A DNA stretch of 64,000 nucleotides, from positions 1-64,000 of the forward strand of contig JAGONC010000003.1 of NCBI GenBank assembly GCA_017993235.1. The letters run 5' to 3'. Every line of letters begins with the position of its first letter. Position 1 is the first letter of the stretch. This document shows, in pieces, positions 8,380 to 15,900 of this stretch. Source of the stretch: Lentimicrobiaceae bacterium (GTDB lineage Bacteria > Bacteroidota > Bacteroidia > Bacteroidales > JAGONC01). The notes below the pieces were generated by a model. That model saw nothing but the letters and a program-made list of their open reading frames with translations, was not told where the DNA came from and did not search any database. Position numbers and translations under genes: made by a program.

Positions 8380-9681
8380 ATGAAACAACTACACTCCCTC
8401 TTCGCCCTGGTCGACTGCAACAACTTCTACGCCTCGTGCGAGAAGCTTTTCGAGCCGGGCCTGGAGGGCAGACCGGTAGTTGTTCTTTCCAACAACGACG
8501 GCTGCATCATTGCCCGCTCGAATGAGGCAAAAAAGCTGGGAATCAAAATGGGGGTACCTGCCTTTGAGATCGCGGAAGTACTGGAAAAAAATGACGTGGC
8601 GGTGTTTTCGACCAATTACACACTTTACGGGGATGTGTCGCAGCGGGTGATGACCGTGCTGCAACAATTCACTCCAACGCTGGAAGTGTACTCCATTGAC
8701 GAGGCATTCCTGGAACTGACCGGAATCGCAGGTCTGGAGCCGCAGCGTTATGGGGAGCAGATCGTACGAACTGTGATGAAATGGACCGGGATCCCGGTGA
8801 GTGTCGGGATCGCCTCCACGAAAACACTTGCCAAGCTGGCAAACGACCTGGCCAAAGAACATCCGGAGTCCGGAGACATGATGGTTTTACTGGATGAGCA
8901 GACGATCGATCATCAGCTGAGGTCCATTTCCGTGAGTCAGGTCTGGGGTATGGGCGCGCAGCACACAAAACTGCTGGAGAAGCATGGTGTGCTGACCGCC
9001 TGTGATCTGAAGCACGTCAATGAGAAATGGATACGGCAACATATGGGCGTGATGGGCGAGCGAACCGTGTTTGAGCTTCGTGGCATATCCTGTTATCCCG
9101 TTGATGATCATCCGCAGGCAAAGAAAGGGATCTGCACCTCCCGTTCTTTTGGCAGGCCGGTGGAAGCCTATGATGACCTGGAGGAGGCCACCACCACGTT
9201 TGCCTCCTCCGTGGCGGAAAAGCTCCGGAGGCAGCGATCGGTGGCACAATCGCTGACGGTATTCGTGATGACAAACCGGTTTGCACAGGGGCCCCACTAT
9301 GTGAACGGAATGACGGTGGAGCTCCCGGTGGCCACGAATCATACGGCTGAGCTGATCCATCATGTGCGGATCATCCTGAAAAAATTGTTCAGGAAAGGAT
9401 ATCTTTACAAGAAGTCCGGAGTCATCGTCAATGACATCATCAGTCAGAAGACCCTGCAGTGCACGTTGTGGGACGACCGGAACCGTGAGAAGCAGGAAAA
9501 GATCACCGGGGCGATCGACCGGATCAATCAGCGCATGGGAAAGGGAACGGTCCGCTACGCGGTCCAGGGCAGCGGCAGGAAGTGGAAGATGCGGCAGGAG
9601 AAACTCTCCCCTAAATACACCACCAGCTGGGAGGAGTTGCTGGTGATCGGGGTAGGGGAAAAAGTCATTCATAGTCATTAG
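8380..9681 (+). CDS. umuC: Y-family DNA polymerase V catalytic subunit
   Basis: The 433-residue product matches the full length of UmuC, the error-prone translesion polymerase. The palm carries the metal ligands in FALVDCNNFYASCEKLF and YSIDEAFLEL, the fingers the steric-gate segment VVVLSNNDGCIIARSNEAK, and the C-terminal half the thumb and little finger (SVGIASTKTLAKLANDLAK, RSFGRPV). No umuD gene is adjacent: upstream lie a word repeat and divergent elbB. The following gene is an SRAP protein, which shields abasic sites in single-stranded DNA, so the pair may serve damage tolerance. The last codons and the stop lie within a dispersed repeat (9677-9720). Confidence 0.93.
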   Translation: MKQLHSLFALVDCNNFYASCEKLFEPGLEGRPVVVLSNNDGCIIARSNEAKKLGIKMGVPAFEIAEVLEKNDVAVFSTNYTLYGDVSQRVMTVLQQFTPTLEVYSIDEAFLELTGIAGLEPQRYGEQIVRTVMKWTGIPVSVGIASTKTLAKLANDLAKEHPESGDMMVLLDEQTIDHQLRSISVSQVWGMGAQHTKLLEKHGVLTACDLKHVNEKWIRQHMGVMGERTVFELRGISCYPVDDHPQAKKGICTSRSFGRPVEAYDDLEEATTTFASSVAEKLRRQRSVAQSLTVFVMTNRFAQGPHYVNGMTVELPVATNHTAELIHHVRIILKKLFRKGYLYKKSGVIVNDIISQKTLQCTLWDDRNREKQEKITGAIDRINQRMGKGTVRYAVQGSGRKWKMRQEKLSPKYTTSWEELLVIGVGEKVIHSH

Positions 9682-9806
9682 CTCAGCACTTCTTTCTTCG
9701 CGTCATTAATGGTTATTAAGCAATGAATGACTACTGAATGACAATTGAATGACAATTGAATGACAATTGAATGACTACTGAATGACAACCGAATGACAAC
9801 CAATAA
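9677..9806 (+). repeat. Dispersed repeat plus TGAATGACAA tandem words
   Basis: The first 45 bp (ATTAGCTC-GC-CTTC-CTTCGCGTCATT core) is clearly related to 41193-41240, which has the same words in the same order. From about 9716 it turns into about eight near-copies of a 10-nt word of the TGAATGACAA type. It fills the umuC-SRAP gap and overlaps the umuC stop codon. Confidence 0.75.
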
Positions 9807-9826
9807 CAACAATTAACCTTTTCCCC

Positions 9827-10546
9827 ATGTGCGGACGCTTTTCCTTTTCACCGAATGAGATCCTCATCGAGGAACGCTTCGACATTGAAGTGGAGGAAGG
9901 ACTTTATGCTCCACGCTACAACTGCGCGCCGTCGCAGAACCTGGCTGTCGTATCGAACCAGGATCCCGGGAAGTTGAGCTATTTCCGCTGGGGCCTGATC
10001 CCATTCTGGGCCAAAGATCCGTCCATCGGCAACCGGATGATCAACGCGCGGGCGGAGGGGATCCTTGAAAAGGCTTCCTTCAGGAATCCGTTCCGGCAGA
10101 GGAGGTGCCTGGTGCTCAGTGATGGATTTTATGAGTGGAAGCGGATATCAGTCAGCAGTCGGCAGTCAGCAGTCAGCAGTCAGCAGTATTGGAGAGGCGA
10201 TAGGCATGAAACAGGGGGTAAGGTACCGTACAGGATCGTTATGAAGAACGGGGATCTGTTTGCGATGGCAGGGATATGGGATAGCTGGAAAGATACGGAA
10301 GGCAGAGTGGTTCATTCGTTCGCCATCATCACAACCACGCCCAATGAGCTGATGGCGCAGATCCACGACCGCATGCCGGTCATTCTGCCCCAAAGGTTTG
10401 AAAAGGAGTGGCTTGGCAGCAACCGCCCCGACGATCTTCTGCAGCTTATGCAGCCTTATCCGGCTGAGGAGATGGAGGCCTATCCGGTGTCGCAGATGGT
10501 GAACAGTCCGGCCAACGACCGGCCCGAAGTGATCGCGCGCATTTAA
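9827..10546 (+). CDS. SRAP (HMCES/YedK) family abasic-site protein
   Basis: SRAP proteins form a covalent thiazolidine link to abasic sites in single-stranded DNA through the Cys at position 2 and thereby protect them. The product begins MCGRFSF, so the catalytic Cys is in place after Met removal. It also has the conserved NCAPSQ, RWGLIPFWAKD, NARAEGILEKASFRNPF, CLVLSDGFYEWK, and the active-site IHDRMPVIL. The length is 239 residues. Between YEWK and PYRI it carries about 20 extra residues encoded by a CAGTCAGCAGT word repeat (10149-10187); this is an unusual insertion in a loop. It follows umuC in the same direction and converges on the LuxE-like gene with a 4-bp overlap. Confidence 0.93.
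   Translation: MCGRFSFSPNEILIEERFDIEVEEGLYAPRYNCAPSQNLAVVSNQDPGKLSYFRWGLIPFWAKDPSIGNRMINARAEGILEKASFRNPFRQRRCLVLSDGFYEWKRISVSSRQSAVSSQQYWRGDRHETGGKVPYRIVMKNGDLFAMAGIWDSWKDTEGRVVHSFAIITTTPNELMAQIHDRMPVILPQRFEKEWLGSNRPDDLLQLMQPYPAEEMEAYPVSQMVNSPANDRPEVIARI
10149..10187 (+). repeat. CAGTCAGCAGT word repeat inside a coding sequence
   Basis: About four near-copies of a 7-nt word (CAGTCAG / CAGCAGT) remain in frame in the SRAP gene and encode a Ser/Gln-rich loop. The same repeat in the opposite orientation forms the end of the peptide ABC transporter gene at about 41245-41275, where it also encodes QSAVS. Confidence 0.85.
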
Positions 10547-11532
10547 ACCAGCAGGCTGCAACCGCGTATGTCGCTGGCGTCGAATCTTCCGAGCACTTCA
10601 AAAGATCCATCGGGGAAGGTCTTTCCCAGGTCCTGTGTGGCCACGAAGGAGCAGGAGTGCAGGTTGGCAAGGTCAATGATGTTCATGCCGCCTGTCTGAT
10701 CATGACCAGCGAGGCAGAGCGGGTCATTCATGTCGCGGATCAGGATCCGCATCCAGGGTGGGGCAACGTAGCGGCCATGTCCCTGGGAGTAGGCCTGCGA
10801 TAGGAGTTCGGTCATGCCGTATTCCGAATGAATGGCAGGAACACCAAATCCACGGATCAAACGCTCATGGAGCTCCTCACGGATCAGCTCTTTTCTGCGC
10901 CCTTTCATTCCCCCGGTTTCCATAACGATCAGATCAGGAAAATCCATGGGGTGATTTTCAGCAAAGTCCAGCAGGGCGAAGGTCACCCCAAAAAGGATGG
11001 TGGGTTGGCAGGCGCTCTTTGCTTTTTGCAGCATGCCAAATAAAGCATCGGGTACATCAGGATAAAAACCGCTATCCGGATGATCGCCCGCGGTAATCAG
11101 TTTATCCACCATATAGACCAGGGAGGAGTCCTGGCGGGATGAATAGGAGGGAAGCAGAGCAAGGATGCAATACCGGGAACTTTTCCCGTAGAACCGTTCA
11201 AAGCAGGTCATGAAACTCGCTTCATACAGGGCGGCATCTGCCACTTCATGCCGGCTGGGCTCCATGCCGGTGGTCCTGCTGCTCAGAAAAGTCATCTCCG
11301 TTTTGAAATCCCCGGTCACAACCCGGTGGGTCTTGAAAAATGATACGGGGAGGAAAGGTATCGCTTCCGGGTGGTTGACAGAATCCGGATTGATACCCAG
11401 CTGGTGAATGTATTCCCGGTAAATGGGATTATTTTCCCACTGGTAATGAAATATCTTCAGGGCCAGTACGTTAAAATTATCAGGAGACCGAATACAGAAG
11501 ATGTTTTTTTTAATTTCCTGCAGGGAGATCAT
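10543..11532 (-). CDS. LuxE-like acyl-protein synthetase / adenylating enzyme
   Basis: The 329-residue product belongs to the LuxE family of ANL-type adenylating enzymes, which activate an acyl group with ATP. Visible signs are FLPVSFFKTHRV, FLSSRTTGMEPSRHEV (a nucleotide-binding-loop-like segment), VMETGGMKGRRKEL and IHSEYGMTELLSQAY, the latter matching the YGMTE adenylate motif. ATG 11532 was chosen because it starts at the conserved MISLQEIKKN rather than a 12-residue extension. It is a single gene with no lux partners, so light production is not implied; in Bacteroidota such orphans are common and their substrates unknown. Confidence 0.75.
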   Translation of the reverse strand: MISLQEIKKNIFCIRSPDNFNVLALKIFHYQWENNPIYREYIHQLGINPDSVNHPEAIPFLPVSFFKTHRVVTGDFKTEMTFLSSRTTGMEPSRHEVADAALYEASFMTCFERFYGKSSRYCILALLPSYSSRQDSSLVYMVDKLITAGDHPDSGFYPDVPDALFGMLQKAKSACQPTILFGVTFALLDFAENHPMDFPDLIVMETGGMKGRRKELIREELHERLIRGFGVPAIHSEYGMTELLSQAYSQGHGRYVAPPWMRILIRDMNDPLCLAGHDQTGGMNIIDLANLHSCSFVATQDLGKTFPDGSFEVLGRFDASDIRGCSLLV

Positions 11533-11586
11533 GCTGGAAGCCTGTTTGAAAGTAACTTTGCTGGACAATACCCGTAGGATCCTTAT

Positions 11587-12114
11587 ATGAAACCGATATC
11601 AAAGATACTGTTAATCCTTGTCATTCCGACCCTGTTCATCTTCCAGTCGTGCCTGGAGCAGGTGGAGTTTCCCATTGAGCCGTACATTGAGCTCAACAGC
11701 TTTGCAAAGATCATTGACAGCACGGGTATTGATAACAGGGGCATTATCGAGATTTCTTACCAGGATGGCGATGGAGATATCGGTCTGACGGAACTGGATA
11801 CCCTGCCAGGATGGGAATACAACCTGTTCATCCGTTATTTTGAAAAGATCGATGGCACGTTTGAAGAGGTTTTCATCACCTATTATGACCAGGATTCGCT
11901 GAAGCTGGATACCATTTTCATGAACGGACGTATCCCTTTACTAACACCTGCCGGAAAAAACAAAGCGATTAAAGGCATTATTCAGGATACGTTGTTTATC
12001 AACAATTATTCATCACCTTACGACACCATCCGTTTTGAAGTATACATAAAAGACAGGGCCTTTCATGAAAGCAACCATGTCACCACACCTGAGATCTGGG
12101 TTAAGAAACAGTGA
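11587..12114 (+). CDS. Putative lipoprotein of unknown function
   Basis: The product has 175 residues with a lipoprotein signal peptide (MKPISKILLILVIPTLFIFQSC), Cys 22 being the likely lipidation site. The mature part is rich in Asp and beta-type segments, with an acidic run ISYQDGDGDIGLTELDT and an end TTPEIWVKKQ. Proteins of this texture occur widely in Bacteroidota without an assigned role. It starts 54 bp from the divergent LuxE-like gene and abuts the minus-strand anti-sigma gene at its end, with no space for a separate terminator. Confidence 0.6.
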   Translation: MKPISKILLILVIPTLFIFQSCLEQVEFPIEPYIELNSFAKIIDSTGIDNRGIIEISYQDGDGDIGLTELDTLPGWEYNLFIRYFEKIDGTFEEVFITYYDQDSLKLDTIFMNGRIPLLTPAGKNKAIKGIIQDTLFINNYSSPYDTIRFEVYIKDRAFHESNHVTTPEIWVKKQ

Positions 12115-12552
12115 TCAGAAAAGATAGCTTTTTTTCATTGTCAATTTCCGGAGAATCCTGTCGAACAGAAAAAGCACGGCCACTCCGATCCCGATGATCA
12201 GGGGCAGGGATGAGCGTGTAAGAAATGCAAAGGATTTGGAAAGGCTTTGCACGAAGGACTGGAAGAACGGCACGAGCTTCTCGTATTGTTGAAAATCAAT
12301 GTTATCGGGATTCAGGTCAACAGGTGACCATTGGAGCAAAAAGACCACGAAAGCGATGACTGCGATGACCGCGAGGATTATTTTCCATACATTTTTCCGG
12401 GAAAATAGGCTATGTGCAAGGGAGGCTTCAGGAACGGGTTCGTGCTGGATGCGTTCCATCACGTTCCGGGTAAAATCTTCCGGAGCCGGTGACCTGCCGG
12501 ATTTTTTCACCAGCGCTCTGAGTCTATCGTCGTTGATGAACGTTTCTTTCAT
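12115..12552 (-). CDS. Probable anti-sigma factor, membrane-anchored
   Basis: The product has 145 residues. It opens with a soluble segment of about 50 residues (SPAPEDFTRNVMERI is the family-like part) followed by a strong membrane segment (IILAVIAVIAFVVFLL), a short extracytoplasmic stretch, and a second one (LPLIIGIGVAVLFLF). It overlaps the sigma factor gene by 4 bp, which is typical for a co-translated sigma/anti-sigma pair. It lacks a zinc-binding HxxxCxxC motif, so it would bind sigma by another fold. The assignment rests mainly on context and membrane layout. Confidence 0.7.
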   Translation of the reverse strand: MKETFINDDRLRALVKKSGRSPAPEDFTRNVMERIQHEPVPEASLAHSLFSRKNVWKIILAVIAVIAFVVFLLQWSPVDLNPDNIDFQQYEKLVPFFQSFVQSLSKSFAFLTRSSLPLIIGIGVAVLFLFDRILRKLTMKKSYLF

Positions 12553-13133
12553 GATATTTGTTTTTCGTGAACAGGGACGTTACATTGAATCCTGTTCAGT
12601 ATCTGATAAAGTCTTTTCCTTGTCCGGTACAGCCTGACTTTTATGTTTGCCTGGCTCAGTCCCGTGATTTGGCTGATTTCCCCGACTGACTGGTCCTCCA
12701 TGTAAAACAGGGTGATCAGCAGATGATCTGCCGGTGGAAGTTCATTCAGTGCTCTGGAGATCAGTTGTTGTTGCTGGATTTCATCCTGTACGGATATCCT
12801 GTAATGGATATCATCTGATGGGTAGTCATCGGCCAGGTTATCCTCCAGGGGTGTTGTTTCCGGTTGTTTCTTCCGCAGCACCGAGATGGATTCGTTATGT
12901 ACGATCCGGTAGAGCCAGGTCGTAAATTTGGAATCGTTGCGAAAGCTCCCCAGGGAGCGGTACACTTTTACAAAGGCATCCATGGCGATTTCCTCCGCAT
13001 CCTCCCGGTTGCCCGTAATCCGCAACGCCAGCGAAAAGGCGTTATTTTTATGCCTTTCGACGAGCGCTGCAAAGGCGGCCGTATCTCCTTCGAGCACTTT
13101 TTCGATATAAAACCGGTCATCCTTTTCGGGCAT
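12549..13133 (-). CDS. ECF RNA polymerase sigma factor
   Basis: The product has 194 residues with region 2 (HKNNAFSLALRITGNREDAEEIAMDAFVKVYRSL, FTTWLYRIVHNESISVLRKK) and region 4 (LNELPPADHLLITLFYMEDQSVGEI, GLSQANIKVRLYRTRKRL). These are the core-binding/-10 and -35 recognition parts of extracytoplasmic-function sigma factors. It is followed by its likely anti-sigma factor (4-bp overlap). The upstream region holds an inverted GGTTACAAA / TTTTGTAACC pair whose GTAAC core is typical of ECF -35 elements, suggesting autoregulation and control of the divergent small membrane protein. Confidence 0.93.
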   Translation of the reverse strand: MPEKDDRFYIEKVLEGDTAAFAALVERHKNNAFSLALRITGNREDAEEIAMDAFVKVYRSLGSFRNDSKFTTWLYRIVHNESISVLRKKQPETTPLEDNLADDYPSDDIHYRISVQDEIQQQQLISRALNELPPADHLLITLFYMEDQSVGEISQITGLSQANIKVRLYRTRKRLYQILNRIQCNVPVHEKQIS

Positions 13134-13164
13134 GATGATGGTTTGACGGGAATGAGGGGGTGTT

Positions 13165-13199
13165 GGTTACAAAGATATGATAAATAATATTTTGTAACC
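13165..13199. promoter_or_regulatory. Divergent ECF-type promoter elements (inverted GTAAC)
   Basis: GGTTACAAA at 13165-13173 and TTTTGTAACC at 13190-13199 form an inverted pair. Each half provides a GTAAC -35-like core, one facing the sigma gene and one facing the gene at 13263. A GTAAC core also occurs upstream of the VIT-VWA gene at 35063. This fits ECF autoregulation but is inferred. Confidence 0.5.
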
Positions 13200-13262
13200 G
13201 GAACGATGTACGTTGCGTCAAAAAGGTGCAGTTAAAAAAATTCACTTTAAAAATATCGCATT

Positions 13263-13580
13263 ATGGAAGGCATTTTTGTTCCGATCAGCGTTTTTGGGAT
13301 GATCCTGGGGATCGTATACCTGGTCATCAGAAAGCGCGAGCGTTTGGCCCTTATTGAAAAAGGAGTCGATGCTTCAATTTTCATGACGAAAAAACAGACC
13401 AATGCAACATTGAAGTGGGGTTTATTCTTTATCGGATTGGGTATAGGACTGCTGGTCGCTGAAATCCTGGTCAAAACCACCACCATGTCTGATGAGGCTG
13501 CTTATTTCTCGATGATTTTTCTGTTCGGCGGAGTTGCGTTGCTGGTCAGTTATTTTTTAGATAGGAGAAAGGAGAAATGA
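13263..13580 (+). CDS. Small membrane protein, DUF6249-like
   Basis: The product has 105 residues: an N-terminal membrane segment (VPISVFGMILGIVYLVIR), a short charged loop (KRERLALIEKGVDASIF), and two more membrane segments (WGLFFIGLGIGLLVAEIL and MIFLFGGVALLVSYFL). Proteins of this type often sit beside ECF sigma/anti-sigma genes in Bacteroidota and may belong to the regulon. The divergent GTAAC promoter supports that. The last codons (DRRKEK) are encoded by the start of an AGGAGAAA word repeat. No function is known to me. Confidence 0.7.
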   Translation: MEGIFVPISVFGMILGIVYLVIRKRERLALIEKGVDASIFMTKKQTNATLKWGLFFIGLGIGLLVAEILVKTTTMSDEAAYFSMIFLFGGVALLVSYFLDRRKEK

Positions 13581-13634
13581 GAAATGAGAAATGAGAGAGG
13601 AGAAATAGGTCGGACAATTATTTCTCCTCTCTCA
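13563..13634. repeat. GAGAAATGA word repeat with a 16-bp hairpin at a convergent junction
   Basis: Tandem AGGAGAAATGAGAA words lead into a perfect 16-bp inverted repeat (13592-13607 with 13619-13634, 11-nt spacer). It contains the stop codon of the upstream gene and reaches the stop codon of thpR on the other strand. A related word patch lies at 33270-33311, also at a convergent junction. The hairpin may act as a bidirectional terminator. Confidence 0.75.
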
Positions 13635-14189
13635 TCTCAGAACAAAGTTCTCAATCACCTTATAAACCGGCCCTGTGGGCTGAAGTATACTTTCGAACAG
13701 ATACAGTTCCCGCACCGTTTCCCTTTGGAGAAAATCTTCCCGACGCATCAGGATTACTTCCTGGAAGAATCGTTTGTCGCGGATGAATTTGATCCTGCCG
13801 ATGGTCAGGTGGGGGACGAAGTTTTGTGAGTCAGGCACGTAGCCCAGTTTCCCGATTTCTTCCCACATATTTGCATACAGCTGTTGCAGGGCGGGGTTGG
13901 TTTCGATCCCGAGCCAGACCACGCGGGGGTCGTATTTACTTCCAAAGATGCCTGTGCCTTTGAGTTCCAGTTTAAATCCGGCGGAACGGCCGGCGGCAGC
14001 CTTCAAGGCCTGTCGGATCGCGGGAATCCTTTCCTCTTCGGTTTCCCCGAAGAATTTCAGGGTCAGGTGGAGGTTATATTCTTCCACCCATTTGATCTTT
14101 TCCTCGTGGAGGTTCTTTTTCAGGAACCGGAACACTTCGAGCAGTGTATCGGCGGGGTGGAGTTTTATGGCGACGAAGAGGCGTTTCAT
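13632..14189 (-). CDS. thpR: RNA 2',3'-cyclic phosphodiesterase
   Basis: The 185-residue 2H phosphoesterase carries the two HxT motifs, HLTLKFFGE and HLTIGRI, at the usual distance. The family opens 2',3'-cyclic phosphates to 2'-phosphates and was first described as a 2'-5' RNA ligase. ATG 14189 gives the canonical MKRLFVAIK start; the longer frame adds 17 residues encoded by an AAATTCCAAA word repeat and is not credible. The stop codon lies in a hairpin repeat shared with the convergent neighbour. Confidence 0.92.
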   Translation of the reverse strand: MKRLFVAIKLHPADTLLEVFRFLKKNLHEEKIKWVEEYNLHLTLKFFGETEEERIPAIRQALKAAAGRSAGFKLELKGTGIFGSKYDPRVVWLGIETNPALQQLYANMWEEIGKLGYVPDSQNFVPHLTIGRIKFIRDKRFFQEVILMRREDFLQRETVRELYLFESILQPTGPVYKVIENFVLR

Positions 14190-14251
14190 GGTAAATTCCA
14201 AAATCCAAGTACCAAATTCCAAACAAATCCCAAAATCCAAATTTCAAAGCT
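14190..14251. repeat. CCAAATTCCAAA word repeat, copy 1
   Basis: Imperfect tandem words of the type AAATCCAAATTCC and CCAAACAAATCCCAAA lie upstream of thpR. The same words recur at 31503-31620, partly as an inverted pair. Confidence 0.7.
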
Positions 14252-14320
14252 TAAAGCCGTTAGCTGAAAACTGTCAAGTGTCAATCCACTGCAAGGTAGT
14301 CAGAAAAAAGCGATCAGCGG

Positions 14321-14349
14321 TTGCATTTAAGGTAAAATGTGTAATTTTG
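14321..14349 (+). promoter_or_regulatory. Promoter of tRNA-Ala
   Basis: TTG at 14321-14323 and TAATTTTG at 14342-14349, 18 nt apart, match the Bacteroidetes -33/-7 elements. Transcription would start near 14356. The leader is a low-complexity run of CACCCACA words (about 14350-14385). Confidence 0.6.
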
Positions 14350-14389
14350 CACCCACACTCACACCCACACCGACACCCACACCCTCTTC

Positions 14390-14463
14390 GGGGCATTAGC
14401 TCAGTTGGCTAGAGCGTTTGACTGGCAGTCAAGAGGTCAGGGGTTCGACTCCCCTATGCTCCA
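14390..14463 (+). tRNA. tRNA-Ala (GGC)
   Basis: A 74-nt cloverleaf with acceptor GGGGCAT/ATGCTCC that includes the G3-U70 wobble pair, the main alanine identity element. The anticodon stem is TTTGA/TCAAG with loop CTGGCAG, giving anticodon GGC; the T arm is AGGGG/CCCCT with loop TTCGACT. CCA is not encoded. The 3' end is duplicated at 23711-23734 and is the integration site of the mobile element. Confidence 0.96.
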
Positions 14464-14466
14464 CCC
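14443..14466 (+). other. attL, overlapping the tRNA-Ala 3' end
   Basis: A 24-bp segment from the T loop to three bases beyond the gene is repeated at 23711-23734 with a single mismatch (C versus G in the T loop). Integration here leaves the tRNA gene intact, as usual for tRNA-specific tyrosine integrases. Confidence 0.9.
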
Positions 14467-14691
14467 GACAAATTAACGGAAATGGCTTGTATCAATGGAT
14501 ACAGCCATTTTTTTATTTTTGTTAATATCAATATTACACTCATTTTATGCTCCGTTTCTTAAATTTGGCGATTAATAATTGTTAATAACTATCCCGTTGC
14601 CTGGAAACCATTTTTTAAAAAAGTATTGTTCAGACGTTCATATTTTTCATGTTTTTCATAAAAGATCATCGGTGCGATGTAATATGTAGCC

Positions 14692-14706
14692 GTGTCATTA
14701 TGACAC
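14692..14706. promoter_or_regulatory. Operator-like palindrome 1 (GTGTCATTATGACAC)
   Basis: A perfect dyad of GTGTCA arms with a 3-nt centre. Identical arms recur at 14897, 15070 and 16286, all inside the element. Confidence 0.65.
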
Positions 14707-14896
14707 CACTGGAGCCGTAAAAATTAAAAAAGTGGTCAAAAACCTTGACAAGATTTGAAAAGTCATAAATTACGGTCCCCAAAAGACATATATAGGGTAG
14801 GTAAATGTCAAATATACAACTAATTGATTTACAGTGGTGTTTTTTTTTCATTTGGCCTGTAATGAGACATTATGTTAACTAAAATTTCTTTCAACG

Positions 14897-14911
14897 GTGT
14901 CATAGTGACAC
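14897..14911. promoter_or_regulatory. Operator-like palindrome 2 (GTGTCATAGTGACAC)
   Basis: The same dyad as at 14692; here the symmetry extends one base further on each side (GGTGTCA and TGACACC). Confidence 0.65.
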
Positions 14912-15069
14912 CGTTTCTGGCAGGTTACCGGATGATCTCAAACCATGACAGGACAACAGATGCAGGAAAGTAAAAAAAATATCCCCACACAAAAAAAATA
15001 TCAACTGATCATTGATTCAGCTAACTGTCTGTAATTGATAAGGATATGAAGATAAGAACACTGGAAACG

Positions 15070-15084
15070 GTGTCACAGTGACAC
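15070..15084. promoter_or_regulatory. Operator-like palindrome 3 (GTGTCACAGTGACAC)
   Basis: The dyad ends 29 bp upstream of the -33 element of the promoter at 15114, a distance more typical of an activator site or of a repressor acting by looping. Confidence 0.65.
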
Positions 15085-15113
15085 ACTAAGTAATTGATTA
15101 TTAGCAAAATAAA

Positions 15114-15145
15114 TTTGCTTTTTACAAATTCACGTATTAGTTTTG
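15114..15145 (+). promoter_or_regulatory. Bacteroidetes-type promoter for the 15175 gene
   Basis: TTTG at 15114-15117 and TAGTTTTG at 15138-15145 are 20 nt apart, an exact match to the consensus. The predicted start near 15152 leaves a leader of about 23 nt before ATG 15175. Confidence 0.75.
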
Positions 15146-15174
15146 CTGGCACTAACCATTAAAAAACAAGCAAA

Positions 15175-15561
15175 ATGGAAACACAAACAACCGAAACCAG
15201 ACCGGCAAAAATCACAATTGATCGCGCAACCGTTCAGGGAGCTGTACCCCTGTTTACCCAGATCAGCGGTATGTACCTCAACTATGTATCAAATCAAAAT
15301 GACAGGGCGGTAATCGCCTGCTCCGAACTTAGGCGGCTCATGCTGGACCTTTCCGAAGCATCCGAACAGAAGGGGATGGACATTTCCGAGTTTGTCAACC
15401 TTCTGAACTATCTGGACGATGATCAGCATTACCTCCTGCACCCACAACTGCAGGACATGATGCAATGTCGGATGGTCCTCGACAGGAACAGGGTACTGAT
15501 TGAAACCTTGAGGGACTATTTGGATCAATTCTGCGATCAGTTGTCACGGGAAATTCAATAG
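15175..15561 (+). CDS. Element-encoded acidic helical protein, unknown
   Basis: The product has 128 residues, without signal peptide or membrane segment. It is acidic, predicted mostly helical (for example CSELRRLMLDLSEASEQK and RVLIETLRDYLDQFCDQLS), and starts with a Thr/Glu-rich tail. I recognise no family. It is the first gene of the plus-strand arm, driven by a strong promoter next to the palindromic operators, so an early or constitutively expressed role such as regulation or phage interference is possible. This is context only. Confidence 0.7.
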   Translation: METQTTETRPAKITIDRATVQGAVPLFTQISGMYLNYVSNQNDRAVIACSELRRLMLDLSEASEQKGMDISEFVNLLNYLDDDQHYLLHPQLQDMMQCRMVLDRNRVLIETLRDYLDQFCDQLSREIQ

Positions 15562-15588
15562 ACTACCTTTGCAGGAACCAGCGATGCA

Positions 15589-15825
15589 ATGACCAGGATA
15601 AAAATATACGATCTGAATACCATAACGGGGAGGGAGCTGTTTGAAGTTTATACATCGGTTGAAGGGGAGTACGGTCAGACCCTTCTGACTGCATATACAA
15701 TCATCGGTGATGATCTATTCCCGATGCTGGAGGAGTGCCATCGTACCGGCAAAAAGATTGACCTGAAGATTACCCCTGGATACGAGCACGTATACGATCC
15801 CCCATTGGATATTGTGATTGAATGA
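15589..15825 (+). CDS. Element-encoded small protein, unknown
   Basis: The product has 78 residues beginning MTRIKIYDLNTITGRELFEVYTS. It appears to form a compact alpha/beta fold with an acidic end, and has no known motif. It lies 27 bp after the preceding gene in the same direction, so the two are probably co-transcribed. The function is unknown to me. Confidence 0.65.
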   Translation: MTRIKIYDLNTITGRELFEVYTSVEGEYGQTLLTAYTIIGDDLFPMLEECHRTGKKIDLKITPGYEHVYDPPLDIVIE

Positions 15826-15900
15826 CAAAACAGGTGTAAGATTAGGATCTGAATATTAAAAAACTTCTTATATTTACACGGATCTTAACGTTCTTTTCTT

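Larger units (their letters stand above)
14467..15174. other. Control region of the element, no gene seen
   Basis: This 708-bp AT-rich stretch contains no credible open frame. It holds three copies of the palindrome GTGTCA-N3-TGACAC and, at its right end, a promoter reading into the gene at 15175. It could be the main regulatory region of the element or part of its replication control. Confidence 0.6.

Noticed and set aside
9716-9806. Possible CRISPR array in the TGAATGACAA tandem
   Set aside because: The units are about 10 nt without distinct spacers, and there are no cas genes in the window.
10543-11532. Bioluminescence-related lux function
   Set aside because: Only a LuxE-like gene is present and no luxA, luxB, luxC or luxD genes lie nearby; orphan LuxE-like enzymes are common in this phylum.
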